Shown here: positions 8,534 through 16,242 of the stretch, piece by piece
Position numbering within the stretch: the first letter of the stretch is position 1
Layout of the letters: the number at the start of each line of letters is the position of its first letter
Assembly: GCF_009663395.1 (NCBI RefSeq)
Contig: NZ_QKNW01000001.1
Coordinates: forward strand, 1,488,001 to 1,552,000
DNA: 64,000 bases
From: Halosegnis longus
Lineage (GTDB): Archaea > Halobacteriota > Halobacteria > Halobacteriales > Haloarculaceae
Direction of reading: 5' to 3'
Notes under the pieces: model-generated
Told to the model about the DNA's origin: nothing
Databases searched by the model: none
What the model saw: the letters and a program-made list of their open reading frames with translations, nothing else
Position numbers and translations under genes: made by a program

Positions 8534-9351
8534 TGCAGGTGACCTTGCTCGGGACGGGCGACACGACGGGAACGCCGACCCCGGGCTGTGACTGTGACAC
8601 CTGCGAGCGCGCCCGCGAGTTGGGCGTCGAGCGGACCCGGTTTTCGGTGCACGTCCACAACGAGGCGACCGACGAGTCGCTGCTGGTCGATATCTCGCCC
8701 GACTTCCGCCACCAGATGCTCACCAACGAGGTGGCGCTGCCGGATGCTGCCCTCGTCACCCACATCCACTTCGACCACCTCCACGGGCTGGGCAACGCCT
8801 ACCGGCTGCTGTCGAGTCTCCCCGTCCACGCCGCCGCCGAGACCGACCCCGAGACGGGGGAGTCGGTCGCCGAGACCGTCGCCAGCGAGTACGACTACCT
8901 CGACGCGGTGACCGTCACCGGCCACGACACGCACGACTCCTTCGAGGTGTGTGGCTTCGAGGTGACTTTCGTCCCCGTCGTCCACCCGCCGCTGGTGTGT
9001 TACGGCGTCCGCATCGACCACGGCGACGCCTCGCTGGCTATCACCGGCGACACCAACTTCGGAATCGCGGACGCCTCACGCGAGGTGCTCCGGGGCGCGG
9101 ACCTGCTGCTCGCGGACGGTATCACCCCCGCCTCGCGGTGTCAGTACCACCCGCTCGGCGGCGACCACCACGACGACGAGGGGGTCCCCCGCACGTTCGG
9201 GACGAAACACATGACAATCGAGGGCGCACGCGACCTCGCGGCGGAACTCGACGCCGACCGCTACCGCGTGCTCCACGTCTCACACTTCACGCAGGCCGAG
9301 CAAGCCTTCGAGGACCCGCTCGCCGTCGACGGCGAGCAGTATCACCTGTAG
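8533..9351 (+). CDS. PhnP-like MBL-fold phosphodiesterase
   Basis: The 272-residue protein starts with LLGTGDTTGTPTPGCDCDTC, the N-terminal loop with a Cys cluster typical of the PhnP/cyclic phosphodiesterase group. The metal motif is THIHFDHLHG, followed by GDTNFG and a final HVSH. PhnP itself opens ribose cyclic phosphates, but no phosphonate genes are nearby, so the substrate here is open. Its ATG overlaps the stop of the AAA+ gene, indicating coupled expression. It is convergent with the next gene and overlaps it by 10 bases. Confidence 0.83.
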   Translation: MQVTLLGTGDTTGTPTPGCDCDTCERARELGVERTRFSVHVHNEATDESLLVDISPDFRHQMLTNEVALPDAALVTHIHFDHLHGLGNAYRLLSSLPVHAAAETDPETGESVAETVASEYDYLDAVTVTGHDTHDSFEVCGFEVTFVPVVHPPLVCYGVRIDHGDASLAITGDTNFGIADASREVLRGADLLLADGITPASRCQYHPLGGDHHDDEGVPRTFGTKHMTIEGARDLAAELDADRYRVLHVSHFTQAEQAFEDPLAVDGEQYHL

Positions 9352-10283
9352 CGGTCCAAGCCGACCTGTCTGTCTCTCGCGCCCGCCGGGTCGCGAATCC
9401 ACGGCGAGTGTTCTGCCCTTCGCGCGTCGATATCCACCTCGGGACCCGCACCCTCGCTCTCGCAGGCCTCCGCCGGCCGGACGAACCGCGCTTGATTGGT
9501 GCAGTAGGCCAGCCCGTCGACGCCGGCAATCGCTCGCTCCTCGACGTGCGGGCAGTCCGGGAATGGGACGCGCCACCCCTTCCCGTAGGCGCGCTCGGCG
9601 ATGCGGCGGCGATACTGCTGTTTCTCCTCACTTCCGACTGGCCGAATCTCGGTGTGGCCCGGATACTGTTCTAGAATCTCGATACCCCCGCGCTTCGGGT
9701 CCAGCGGCGTCGCCTCCCGTATCGTCGCCCGGTCGCCCGTCTCGGGGTCGACGCGCCAGACGCCCACCTCCTCGGGGATGCGATTCAGGTGCGCGCCGGT
9801 GACGTGGCTGGCGGTCGCGAGCCACACCTCGTCGAAGAGGGCGAGTGACACGTCCTTGCGCAGTTGGAGTTCCAACTCGCCCGGCCGGTCGAGATCCGGC
9901 TTGTTCTCGATGCCGACGAGTCCGTCGAACCACCGGTCGGGGTAGCGTGTCGTCGCCCGGACGTACTCCTGGCCGCCGCGCCGCTCACGAGTGAGATAGC
10001 CGCAGTCGATACCCGCCTCGATTGCGCCGCGCGCGTAGCCCGACCCGCCGACGGTGTTCTGGGGTCGCTTTGCCGTCCCGGGACCGATGTCGGCCTCGAG
10101 CAGTCGGGGCGGAATCGTCTCGCTCGTGAGCCGGCGGCGGTCGTCGAACTCGGCTCCCGGCTCCACGACGACCGTATCAATCACGCGCGAGCCGTGGATG
10201 CCGCCGGCGAGCTGGCGGGCGACGAGCTTGCCGTCGCGCTCTAGCCCGGCACAGACGGCAACCTCGAAGTCGAACTCGCGCAC
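9342..10283 (-). CDS. DUF5787-like protein, putative PD-(D/E)XK nuclease
   Basis: The 313-residue protein starts at a GTG (VREFDFEVAV) at 10283; the open frame upstream is antisense to the next gene. The central region PDRWFDGLVGIENKPDL has Asp120 followed by Glu126-x-Lys128, then Gln140 in a helix (ELQLRKDVSLALFDEVWLATAS). This D...ExK...Q order with strand-helix alternation is the pattern of restriction-endonuclease-like folds. Cys244, Cys261, Cys274 and nearby His could bind zinc. I recall the family as DUF5787 in haloarchaea; nuclease activity is inference. It is divergent from the PIN-like pair at 10349-10907. Confidence 0.66.
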   Translation of the reverse strand: MREFDFEVAVCAGLERDGKLVARQLAGGIHGSRVIDTVVVEPGAEFDDRRRLTSETIPPRLLEADIGPGTAKRPQNTVGGSGYARGAIEAGIDCGYLTRERRGGQEYVRATTRYPDRWFDGLVGIENKPDLDRPGELELQLRKDVSLALFDEVWLATASHVTGAHLNRIPEEVGVWRVDPETGDRATIREATPLDPKRGGIEILEQYPGHTEIRPVGSEEKQQYRRRIAERAYGKGWRVPFPDCPHVEERAIAGVDGLAYCTNQARFVRPAEACESEGAGPEVDIDARRAEHSPWIRDPAGARDRQVGLDRYR

Positions 10284-10348
10284 GGTCGAGATTGGCCGCT
10301 CGCGAGCAAAAGCCCGACGGCTAAACCCCTCGCGCTCCTCGCCCGGGT

Positions 10349-10444
10349 ATGGACTGGAGTGAGTTGTTCGCCCGCGCCGAACAGTACGATGTGACCGCCC
10401 CCGACATCGAGACGCATCTCGCCGAGCTTCGCGACGATGAGTGA
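10349..10444 (+). CDS. 31-residue ORF overlapping the PIN-like gene
   Basis: The reading frame ATG 10349 to TGA 10444 encodes an acidic 31-residue peptide starting MDWSELFARAEQYDV and ending LAELRDDE. It is preceded at about 27 bases by CGGCTAAACC, a haloarchaeal TATA-like box, so this ATG and not the next one sits at the leaderless position. Its last 8 bases overlap the PIN-like gene start in another frame. It could be a small partner protein or a translational-coupling leader. It is too short for a family assignment. Confidence 0.5.
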   Translation: MDWSELFARAEQYDVTAPDIETHLAELRDDE

Positions 10445-10907
10445 CGAGCCGGACCTGACGCGCATCGTCGTCGACGCCGACGTGCTCGCAGCCGACCTGC
10501 TCGTCGGCGGACACGCCCGGCTGGTCCTCGATACGATTCGGGGCCACTCGTGGCTCACGCTCGTCGTCTCCGAGCCGCTGCTGGATGACACGGAGCGACT
10601 GGTCGCGGACCTCGCGGACGCCGACCTCGCGGCCGACCACCGCGCGAAGCTCGAATCCCTCGCCGAAATCGTCGAGCATCCGGAGGGGGACCATCCCGGA
10701 CTGGCTGCGGCCTATCGCGGCGAGGCGGCGCATCTCGTCACCTTCGACGACAAGCTGGCGAGCGTTGAGGCCGGCGCGGTGTTGAAACAGCACGTCACCG
10801 TGAGCGTCCGCCCTCCGAGCGCGTTCGCCCGGCTGTTCGACCCCGAAGCCCTGTGGCCCGAGGTTGGCGACGGGGAGTACCCCGGCCCGGACCGCGAGCT
10901 ACAGTGA
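10437..10907 (+). CDS. PIN-like domain protein
   Basis: The 156-residue protein opens with TRIVVDADVLAADLL, resembling the first strand of PIN ribonucleases with acidic Asp13 and Asp15. A Glu follows in VVSEPLLDD, and acidic positions recur in HLVTFDDKL. PIN domains cut RNA with Mg2+ or Mn2+. The spacing is slightly atypical and the protein may be an inactive or specialised relative (DUF7384-type in my memory). The start overlaps the 31-residue ORF, suggesting translational coupling. The GNAT gene converges at 10899 with 9 bases of overlap. Confidence 0.7.
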   Translation: MSDEPDLTRIVVDADVLAADLLVGGHARLVLDTIRGHSWLTLVVSEPLLDDTERLVADLADADLAADHRAKLESLAEIVEHPEGDHPGLAAAYRGEAAHLVTFDDKLASVEAGAVLKQHVTVSVRPPSAFARLFDPEALWPEVGDGEYPGPDRELQ

Positions 10908-11354
10908 TTTCTCCATCCCGACGACCTCGATGCCGCCGGGACTCGCCTCGGTCGCGCCCGCCTCGTAGCCGGCGGCCTCGTAGAACCCGACAGCGTTGAG
11001 CGACGACTGGAGAGACAGGGAGTCGACTCCCTGACCGCGTGCGTACCCCTCCAAGTGTGCGAGCAGTGCGGTCCCGACGCCGCGGCGTTCACAGTCGGGA
11101 TGAACGTACACCGCTCGAATCTCGCCGGCCTCGGGAACGACTTCGCCGAAGCCACAGACGCGGTCGGTGACGGCGACGACGAAGTGACTCGCTGGGTCAT
11201 CGACGGGGTAATCGTCGGGACCTCGCTCGCCGCGCTTCGCCCACGCCGCGGTCGTCGCCTCGTCGTACGCGCGCCGGCCACCGGCTTCGGCCGCGGCGGT
11301 GTGGAGTTCGGCGACCGCCGACAGCTCTGTCGGGGTCGGTGGACGCACCTGCAT
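10899..11354 (-). CDS. GNAT-family N-acetyltransferase
   Basis: The 151-residue GNAT protein has the acetyl-CoA pyrophosphate loop region VYVHPDCERRGVGTALL (motif A, R/Q-x-x-G-x-G/A) and the later SLNAVGFYEAAGYE signature. It transfers an acetyl group to an unknown amine. I chose the ATG at 11354 (MQVRPPTPTELSA); the open frame reaches 11744 but that part is antisense-like. It is the last gene of the long minus-strand cluster that begins at aIF2 gamma, 56 bases after the ITP pyrophosphatase stop. Confidence 0.87.
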   Translation of the reverse strand: MQVRPPTPTELSAVAELHTAAAEAGGRRAYDEATTAAWAKRGERGPDDYPVDDPASHFVVAVTDRVCGFGEVVPEAGEIRAVYVHPDCERRGVGTALLAHLEGYARGQGVDSLSLQSSLNAVGFYEAAGYEAGATEASPGGIEVVGMEKSL

Positions 11355-11410
11355 ACCTGGTGTTTGGTCGCCGAGCGCAAAGAAAACTCGAACGCGCAGA
11401 TACGACTGCG

Positions 11411-12058
11411 CTACCGGTCGGCGTACCAGTCCGCGAACGTCGCGAGCGCGCGGCCGCGGTGTGAGATGGCGTTCTTCTGGTCTGCGCCCATCTCCGCGAA
11501 CGTCTGGCCGTCGTGTTCGAAGATGGGGTCGTAGCCGAAGCCGTCGTCGCCACGCGGCTCGACGATTCGTCCCGGGACCGAGCCGACGAACAGCTTGACC
11601 GGAAGCTCCCCCTCGGCGACGGTATCGTCGGTCGCGGCGCGGTCGCGGTCGTCGGCGGCGAGGTCCTGTCCGCGGCGCTCGCCGCGGTCCACGGGTTCGG
11701 GCGTCGCGGCGAACGGCTCGCCGTCGCAGTAGGCGAGCACACACCGGAACGCCGCCCGCGTCGCGTCCGCGTCGCGGGCAACCTCGCCGACGCGCTCGAC
11801 GCCGAGCGTGTCCTCGACGTACGCCGAGTACGGTCCCGGGAAGCCGTCGAGCCCCTCGATGAACAGCCCGGCGTCGTCCACGATGACCGGCTCGCCGGCC
11901 ACGCGGTAGGCCTCTCGTGCACCGGCTGCGGCGATGGGTTCGAGCTCGTCGGCCTGCGGCTCGGCGTAGTCGTAATCGAGCTGGGTCACGTCGTCGTCGA
12001 GATACGACAGCGCTTCCCGAATCTTCCCCTCGTTCGTCGTGACGTAGCGGAGGCTCAC
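11411..12058 (-). CDS. rdgB: XTP/dITP pyrophosphatase (HAM1/RdgB family)
   Basis: The 215-residue protein has the family start LRYVTTNEGKIREAL, the catalytic VIVDDAGLFIEGLDGFPGPYS block (about 60-80), GDDGFGYDPIFE (substrate-binding) and the final NAISHRGRAL. It hydrolyses ITP, dITP and XTP to monophosphates and so keeps deaminated purines out of nucleic acids. An Asp/Arg-rich insertion of about 25 residues around 120-145 makes it longer than the usual 185-200. Colocation with kae1-bud32 is common in archaea. Confidence 0.93.
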   Translation of the reverse strand: MSLRYVTTNEGKIREALSYLDDDVTQLDYDYAEPQADELEPIAAAGAREAYRVAGEPVIVDDAGLFIEGLDGFPGPYSAYVEDTLGVERVGEVARDADATRAAFRCVLAYCDGEPFAATPEPVDRGERRGQDLAADDRDRAATDDTVAEGELPVKLFVGSVPGRIVEPRGDDGFGYDPIFEHDGQTFAEMGADQKNAISHRGRALATFADWYADR

Positions 12059-12101
12059 GGACGTACTGCGTCCGAAGCGAGTAAAGTCGCGTCGAACTCC
12101 G

Positions 12102-12368
12102 TTACTCGTCGACCAGCACTTCGACCGGCTCCTCGTCGTCGGTCTCCTCGCCGCCGCGTTCCTGCTGGTAAAACAGCGCGCCGACGAGTCCGACGACGAG
12201 CCACGACCGCCAGTTGGCCAGGTTCAGCGTGTACCCCACGCCGAACGGCTTCTCGACGAGCATTCCCTCGCCCGGCTGCCAGTAGGCCGACAGCATCCGG
12301 CCGAGCGACGGCCGCTCGAAGTTGTACGGGATTCCAAGCAGTTCGCCCGACTCAGGTGTGTCGCTCAT
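12102..12368 (-). CDS. DUF5808-like small protein with one membrane segment
   Basis: The 88-residue protein has a conserved-looking soluble part with LGIPYNFERPSLGRM and WQPGEGMLVEKPFGVGYTLNL, followed by a single hydrophobic segment (SWLVVGLVGALFY, about 59-72) and an acidic tail. The pattern matches the DUF5808 family as I remember it; no activity is known. The ATG at 12368 (MSDTPES) is preferred over an in-frame ATG 8 codons upstream that leaves only 15 bases to the kae1-bud32 stop. It sits inside the information-processing cluster. Confidence 0.7.
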   Translation of the reverse strand: MSDTPESGELLGIPYNFERPSLGRMLSAYWQPGEGMLVEKPFGVGYTLNLANWRSWLVVGLVGALFYQQERGGEETDDEEPVEVLVDE

Positions 12369-12407
12369 AGTCGGCGTTCGACGCGCCGACAAAAGGAGTT
12401 ACCGGTC

Positions 12408-14000
12408 TCACTGGTAGCGACCGCGTCCCTCCACCTCGCGCAGTTGCGCGATGACCGCGGCGTCGCCCCGCGACTCGTACCCGGCCTCGAAGGCCTCGGT
12501 CAGCCGGTCGGCGTCGTCGCTCGTCCCGGCGAGTGACCCCTCGAAGACGTGGAGGTCCATCGCGTAATCCTCGACGTGTTTCGTGTGGTAGCCGAGACCG
12601 AAGTCGATGAGGAAGACTCGCTCCTCCCCGACGCGCGCGTTCCGCGGCGTCGGGTCGCCGTGGACGAAGCCCGCATCGTGACACGCGGCGAGGTGTCGAC
12701 CAACGGCCCGGACGTTCGGCTCGGTCAGCGCCTCGCGCAAATCCCGGTCGCCGACGCGCTCGAATTCGAGCACGTGGTCGGTGTCGTCCACGTCGAAGAC
12801 GACGGGGGTCGGGACGCCTTCGCGGCGCGCGAGATTCGTCAGTCGCGCCTCCTGTCGCGTGCGCTCGCTCCGCAGCCGCTCGTCCAGCGTCGGGTGACGA
12901 TACGCCTTGCCGACGCGTTCCTTCCTGACGCGCTCGCCCATCGTGACGACCGCCTCCGCGCCGCGAATCTCGTTCGTCGCCGGGCGCGCGACGGACACGT
13001 CGCCACCGGCGTCCCACGTCACGTTCACCTGATTCGGGCGGAAATCCGAGTCGATGGCCGACTCCGAGACCGGAATCGTGTCGCCGGCCTCGTACATCCG
13101 CGCGCCGAGGACGGCAATCATCCCAGCGTTATCCCGCAGAAATCGGGACTCGGGAGCGTGGAACGTCGCCCCTCGCGTCTCACACATCGTCGCGAGCATC
13201 TCACGCAGGCGGGCGTTCTGTCCGACGCCCCCGCCTAAGACGAGTTCCTCCGCGCCGGTCAGCGACAGCGCCCGCTCGGACACCTCCGTCAACATCGCGA
13301 AGATGGTCTCCTGCAACGAGAAACACACGTCCTCGACCGGCACGCCGTCGTCGACGGCCTGTTTCGCCGCGCTCATGATTCCCGAAAAGGAGAAATCCAT
13401 CCCCTTCACGACGTACGGGAGCGGGACGTACTCGCCTGCTTTGGCTCGCTCTTCCACCTTCGGCCCGCCCGGATGCGACCAGCCGAGATGGCGGGTGAAC
13501 TTGTCGATGGCGTTGCCGACGCCGGTGTCCATCGTCTCCCCGAGGATGCGGTAGCGGCCGCCCCGATAGCCGAGCAGGTGGGCGTTCGCGCCGCTGGCGT
13601 TCAGACAGACGGGCGACCGGAAGCCGGACTCGTGGCGGCCGATTTCGAGGTGGGCGATCATGTGGTTGACGCCGACGAGCGGCACGTCGAGCGAGAGCGA
13701 GAGCGCCCGCGCCGCGGTCGCGACGATACGGAGACACGGGCCGAGTCCCGGTCCCCGCGAGAAGGCGACGGCGTCGATAGCGGGCTCGCCGTCGCTAGCC
13801 ATCCGTTCGGCCTGTTCGCGTGCCGTCCGGACGACGCGTGGAATCGCCTCGCGCATGTGTTCGGCGGCCTCGCGCGGGTGAATACCGCCGCTGTCTGGTT
13901 CGTAGGCGTCGGACTCGATGACGGTCTCGTCGGTCGCGGTGTCGTGGACGGCGGCGCTTGCACACCACGCGGTGCCTTCGATGCCGAGGATGCGGCTCAC
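12408..14000 (-). CDS. kae1-bud32: Kae1-Bud32 fusion, tRNA t6A synthesis and kinase
   Basis: The 530-residue protein fuses two KEOPS subunits. Residues 1 to about 330 are Kae1 (ASKHA fold): ILGIEGTAWC start, the metal ligands in NHMIAHLEIGRH, and LVLGGGVGQN. Residues about 335-530 are the atypical kinase Bud32, with GAEAVVT, the catalytic HGDPTPRNARV and LIDFGLGYHTKHVEDYAMDL. The complex transfers threonylcarbamoyl to A37 of ANN-decoding tRNAs. The fused form is known in several archaea. It follows the eS27 gene in the minus-strand cluster. Confidence 0.97.
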   Translation of the reverse strand: MSRILGIEGTAWCASAAVHDTATDETVIESDAYEPDSGGIHPREAAEHMREAIPRVVRTAREQAERMASDGEPAIDAVAFSRGPGLGPCLRIVATAARALSLSLDVPLVGVNHMIAHLEIGRHESGFRSPVCLNASGANAHLLGYRGGRYRILGETMDTGVGNAIDKFTRHLGWSHPGGPKVEERAKAGEYVPLPYVVKGMDFSFSGIMSAAKQAVDDGVPVEDVCFSLQETIFAMLTEVSERALSLTGAEELVLGGGVGQNARLREMLATMCETRGATFHAPESRFLRDNAGMIAVLGARMYEAGDTIPVSESAIDSDFRPNQVNVTWDAGGDVSVARPATNEIRGAEAVVTMGERVRKERVGKAYRHPTLDERLRSERTRQEARLTNLARREGVPTPVVFDVDDTDHVLEFERVGDRDLREALTEPNVRAVGRHLAACHDAGFVHGDPTPRNARVGEERVFLIDFGLGYHTKHVEDYAMDLHVFEGSLAGTSDDADRLTEAFEAGYESRGDAAVIAQLREVEGRGRYQ

Positions 14001-14063
14001 GGTCTCCCCGTCCGTGGACGCAGACGAGCGGAAAACGAAACGTCGGTCATGCCCGGACGGGCG

Positions 14064-14204
14064 TTACTCGTCGGTGTACTCGGTGTAACCGCACTTCCCA
14101 CAGTGGAGTCGGTCGCCGTGGTCACCGAGGAAGGTGTCACCACACCGCGGACACTGCTGTTTGTCCGTGGTGCCGTCGTCGTTGTAGTACTCGTGGCGGG
14201 CCAT
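14064..14204 (-). CDS. rps27ae: 30S ribosomal protein eS27 (S27ae)
   Basis: The 46-residue protein begins [11 protein letters not shown] and has a zinc ribbon with Cys at positions 18, 21, 35 and 38 (CPRC and CGKC). It is a small-subunit ribosomal protein. Its ATG overlaps the eS24 stop (TGATG), so translation of the two is coupled. The gene is short enough to be missed by simple ORF cut-offs. The order eS24-eS27-Kae1 is typical of archaea. Confidence 0.95.
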   Translation of the reverse strand: MARHEYYNDDGTTDKQQCPRCGDTFLGDHGDRLHCGKCGYTEYTDE

Positions 14205-14512
14205 CAGGCCTCGACCTCCTCGCCGTCCTCCTCGTCTTCGATTTTGTTGCGGTCGAGCATGTACTCCTGTTCGACTTCGGTGGCGACGTCCGCGTTGTCG
14301 TACACCTTCGCGTAGCCGACGGTCGTCCGCATCCCGTACTTGGTGTCGAGATTGTGGATGACGACCTCGTCGGCGTCCTTGTTGAGCGTGGCGGCGAGCG
14401 AATCACGCACGGAGAGCCGCGACGGGCTGGCCTCCTCGTGAGTCACCTCGAACCGCACGTCCGTCCGGTGCAACATGGGGTTCTCGTCTTCGGAGATAAC
14501 GTCGATTTCCAT
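14204..14512 (-). CDS. rps24e: 30S ribosomal protein eS24
   Basis: The 102-residue protein shows the S24e features: [14 protein letters not shown] start, [10 protein letters not shown]-like strand ([16 protein letters not shown]), the [16 protein letters not shown] block and an acidic C-terminal tail. It belongs to the 30S subunit. The 55-base gap upstream contains, on the minus strand, a run of T's and TTTACG-type sequence about 25-30 bases before the start, so an extra promoter inside the cluster is likely here. The stop overlaps the eS27 start. Confidence 0.96.
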   Translation of the reverse strand: MEIDVISEDENPMLHRTDVRFEVTHEEASPSRLSVRDSLAATLNKDADEVVIHNLDTKYGMRTTVGYAKVYDNADVATEVEQEYMLDRNKIEDEEDGEEVEA

Positions 14513-14567
14513 GGTTCGTTGCCCGTATATCCCGCCGAAATGCGTAAAAGGATTTCGAGTCGCCGAC

Positions 14568-15098
14568 TCAGACGCCCAGAATCTCGTACGCTCGCTCGTG
14601 GTTTCCGACGAACGAGTCGAGTAGCTCTCGCACCTGCTCGCGCAACTCCGGCGTCACCGTCGCCAGCACCATCCCCTCGTCGGGCTGGCCGTAGACGACG
14701 CTCGCCCTGTCGGGCAGGACGAGCACCGCCGGCAGCGCAGCGAGGTCCTCCTCGCCGAGCACCTCCACCAGCGTCGGGCCGTCGCGCTCGGCGGTGAGCA
14801 CCTCCAGTATCGCTTCCGACAGCGCGCCGGCGGGCGATTCGAGTTCGATTCGCGCGTCGAAGCCGGTCGTCGCCTCGCGCACCGACTCGCGGACGCGTTC
14901 GCGTTTCGTCTTCCCGTCAACGAGCGCGAGCGCCGGGTAGTAGCCCGCCTCCAGCAGGTGGTAGGTGACGATGTCGCCGACCGCGACGACCGGCTCGCCG
15001 GCCGCCGCGAGCAGTTCGTCGGCGTCCTGATAGATGGGACCCAGGGGGTCTTTGAGTTCGCTGCGAAGGTCGGCCGGCAGTTCGAGCAGCACGCCCAT
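14568..15098 (-). CDS. GTP-dependent dephospho-CoA kinase (DUF359)
   Basis: The 176-residue protein fits the DUF359 family, shown in archaea to phosphorylate dephospho-CoA with GTP in the last step of coenzyme A synthesis. Visible features are VAVGDIVTYHLLEAGYYPALALVDGKTKRE (about 40-68), RIELESPAGALSE and the C-terminal VVYGQPDEGMV segment. The ATG at 15098 overlaps the Spt4 stop by one base (TAATG). The location between Spt4 and eS24 is typical of archaeal genomes and supports the call. Confidence 0.92.
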   Translation of the reverse strand: MGVLLELPADLRSELKDPLGPIYQDADELLAAAGEPVVAVGDIVTYHLLEAGYYPALALVDGKTKRERVRESVREATTGFDARIELESPAGALSEAILEVLTAERDGPTLVEVLGEEDLAALPAVLVLPDRASVVYGQPDEGMVLATVTPELREQVRELLDSFVGNHERAYEILGV

Positions 15099-15295
15099 TA
15101 CCGGACTTTCAGCGCGTACTTGCCCGGCTCGGTAATCTCCATCTCGGTCGCAATCTGTGATTCTTCCGGGTGGGTGATGACGACGTAGCCCGCCCAGTCT
15201 TCCGTCAGGGAGTTCGAGCCGCAGGCCGGACACTGCTCGCCGTCCTCGACGTCGAGCACGCGGTGACAGTCACGACAGACGAGTCGTTGGGCCAT
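15098..15295 (-). CDS. spt4: Transcription elongation factor Spt4
   Basis: The 65-residue zinc-ribbon protein has CRDC (residues 7-10) and CPAC (22-25) and the Spt4 block SLTEDWAGYVVITHPEESQIA. It pairs with Spt5 to clamp RNA polymerase and aid processivity. Older annotations call it RpoE''. It starts directly after the rpoE stop and overlaps the dephospho-CoA kinase start by one base, so it lies in one transcript with them. Confidence 0.95.
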   Translation of the reverse strand: MAQRLVCRDCHRVLDVEDGEQCPACGSNSLTEDWAGYVVITHPEESQIATEMEITEPGKYALKVR

Positions 15296-15874
15296 CTAGT
15301 TCCCCTCTGCCCGCTCTTTGCGGTTCTCTTCGAGCCACTCGTGTTTGCCGAGTCCGACCTGCTTTGCGGTCAGCCCGATCTTCGAGTCGCGGGGGTTGCG
15401 CTCGTCGATGCTCTTGGTGACGATCCGCGTCCGAACCGCGTCGCCGACACCGAGAATGCGCCCGGAGTCGCGAGAGGCGAGCTGTTCGTTCTCGCCGTCG
15501 AAGGCGAGATACTCGTCGGAAATCTGAGAGACGTGGAGCAGCCCGTCGACCGGGCCGATGCCGACGAACGCGCCGAAGTTGACCGCCTCGACGACTTCGC
15601 CGTCGACGACCTCCTGCATCTGTGGGTCGTAGGTGATGGCCTCGAAGGTGGCCTCGTAGTAGACGCTGGGCTGGTTCGGGACGACCGCGCCGGTGCCGAT
15701 GTTCGTCACGTCCGTGACGGTGACGACGGAGCCGACCTGCTCGTCCATCTTCCCCTCCAGCTTCTGCTGGAGCAGCTGTTTGATTAGTTCCGACGGTACA
15801 TCCGGGGAGGAGCGGTCCGGCAGAAACTCCGGGGGCACCTCCACCGTATCCTTGAGTGTGACCTTCTTGTACAT
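15296..15874 (-). CDS. rpoE: RNA polymerase subunit Rpo7 (RpoE')
   Basis: The 192-residue protein starts MYKKVTLKDTVEVPPEFL and has the N-terminal RNP-like domain and a C-terminal S1-type OB domain (about 80-170: VVDGEVVEAVNFGAFVGIGPVDGLLHVSQI, described here by its ends). With Rpo4 it forms the polymerase stalk that binds emerging RNA. Its ATG overlaps the stop of the upstream PIN gene by one base. The order aIF2 gamma-PIN-Rpo7-Spt4 is a known archaeal cluster. Confidence 0.96.
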   Translation of the reverse strand: MYKKVTLKDTVEVPPEFLPDRSSPDVPSELIKQLLQQKLEGKMDEQVGSVVTVTDVTNIGTGAVVPNQPSVYYEATFEAITYDPQMQEVVDGEVVEAVNFGAFVGIGPVDGLLHVSQISDEYLAFDGENEQLASRDSGRILGVGDAVRTRIVTKSIDERNPRDSKIGLTAKQVGLGKHEWLEENRKERAEGN

Positions 15875-16242
15875 TAGTTCGTTATCGCGAGTTTATGCTC
15901 CCCGCGTAAACAGATTACGGGAACGCCAGCGTCCGCGAGCCGCTGTCGCAGTGGTTTGTCGTTCGTTACGGCGTATGCACACTCTTCTCCGAGTGCGAGC
16001 ACCGCGTCGTCAGCGTACGTCTCGTCGGTAGCCACGACGGTACACCGGTCGACGAGGTCACGGCCGACGGAGGCGGCGACCCCCTCCTGTCCGTTCCCCT
16101 CGGCCAGCTTGTCGAGTTCCGCGACGACCGTCTCCGGGACGACCAGCTCGTAGTCGTCAAGCAGCCGGTCGAGCTCGTCGAACAGCCGCACGTCGCACTC
16201 GACGGGCATCATCAACGCGTTCGTGTCTACCGCGACCCGCAT
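15874..16242 (-). CDS. PIN-domain ribonuclease of the Fcf1/Utp24-like archaeal group
   Basis: The 122-residue PIN domain has acidic residues at VAVDTNALM (Asp5), PETVVAELDKL (Glu), ETYADDAVLALG and VTNDKPLR (Asp). These form the Mg2+/Mn2+ site for RNA cleavage. Its fixed place between aIF2 gamma and Rpo7 in archaea argues for a role in rRNA or other RNA processing rather than as a VapC toxin; there is no antitoxin gene. It overlaps both neighbours by one base. Confidence 0.87.
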   Translation of the reverse strand: MRVAVDTNALMMPVECDVRLFDELDRLLDDYELVVPETVVAELDKLAEGNGQEGVAASVGRDLVDRCTVVATDETYADDAVLALGEECAYAVTNDKPLRQRLADAGVPVICLRGEHKLAITN

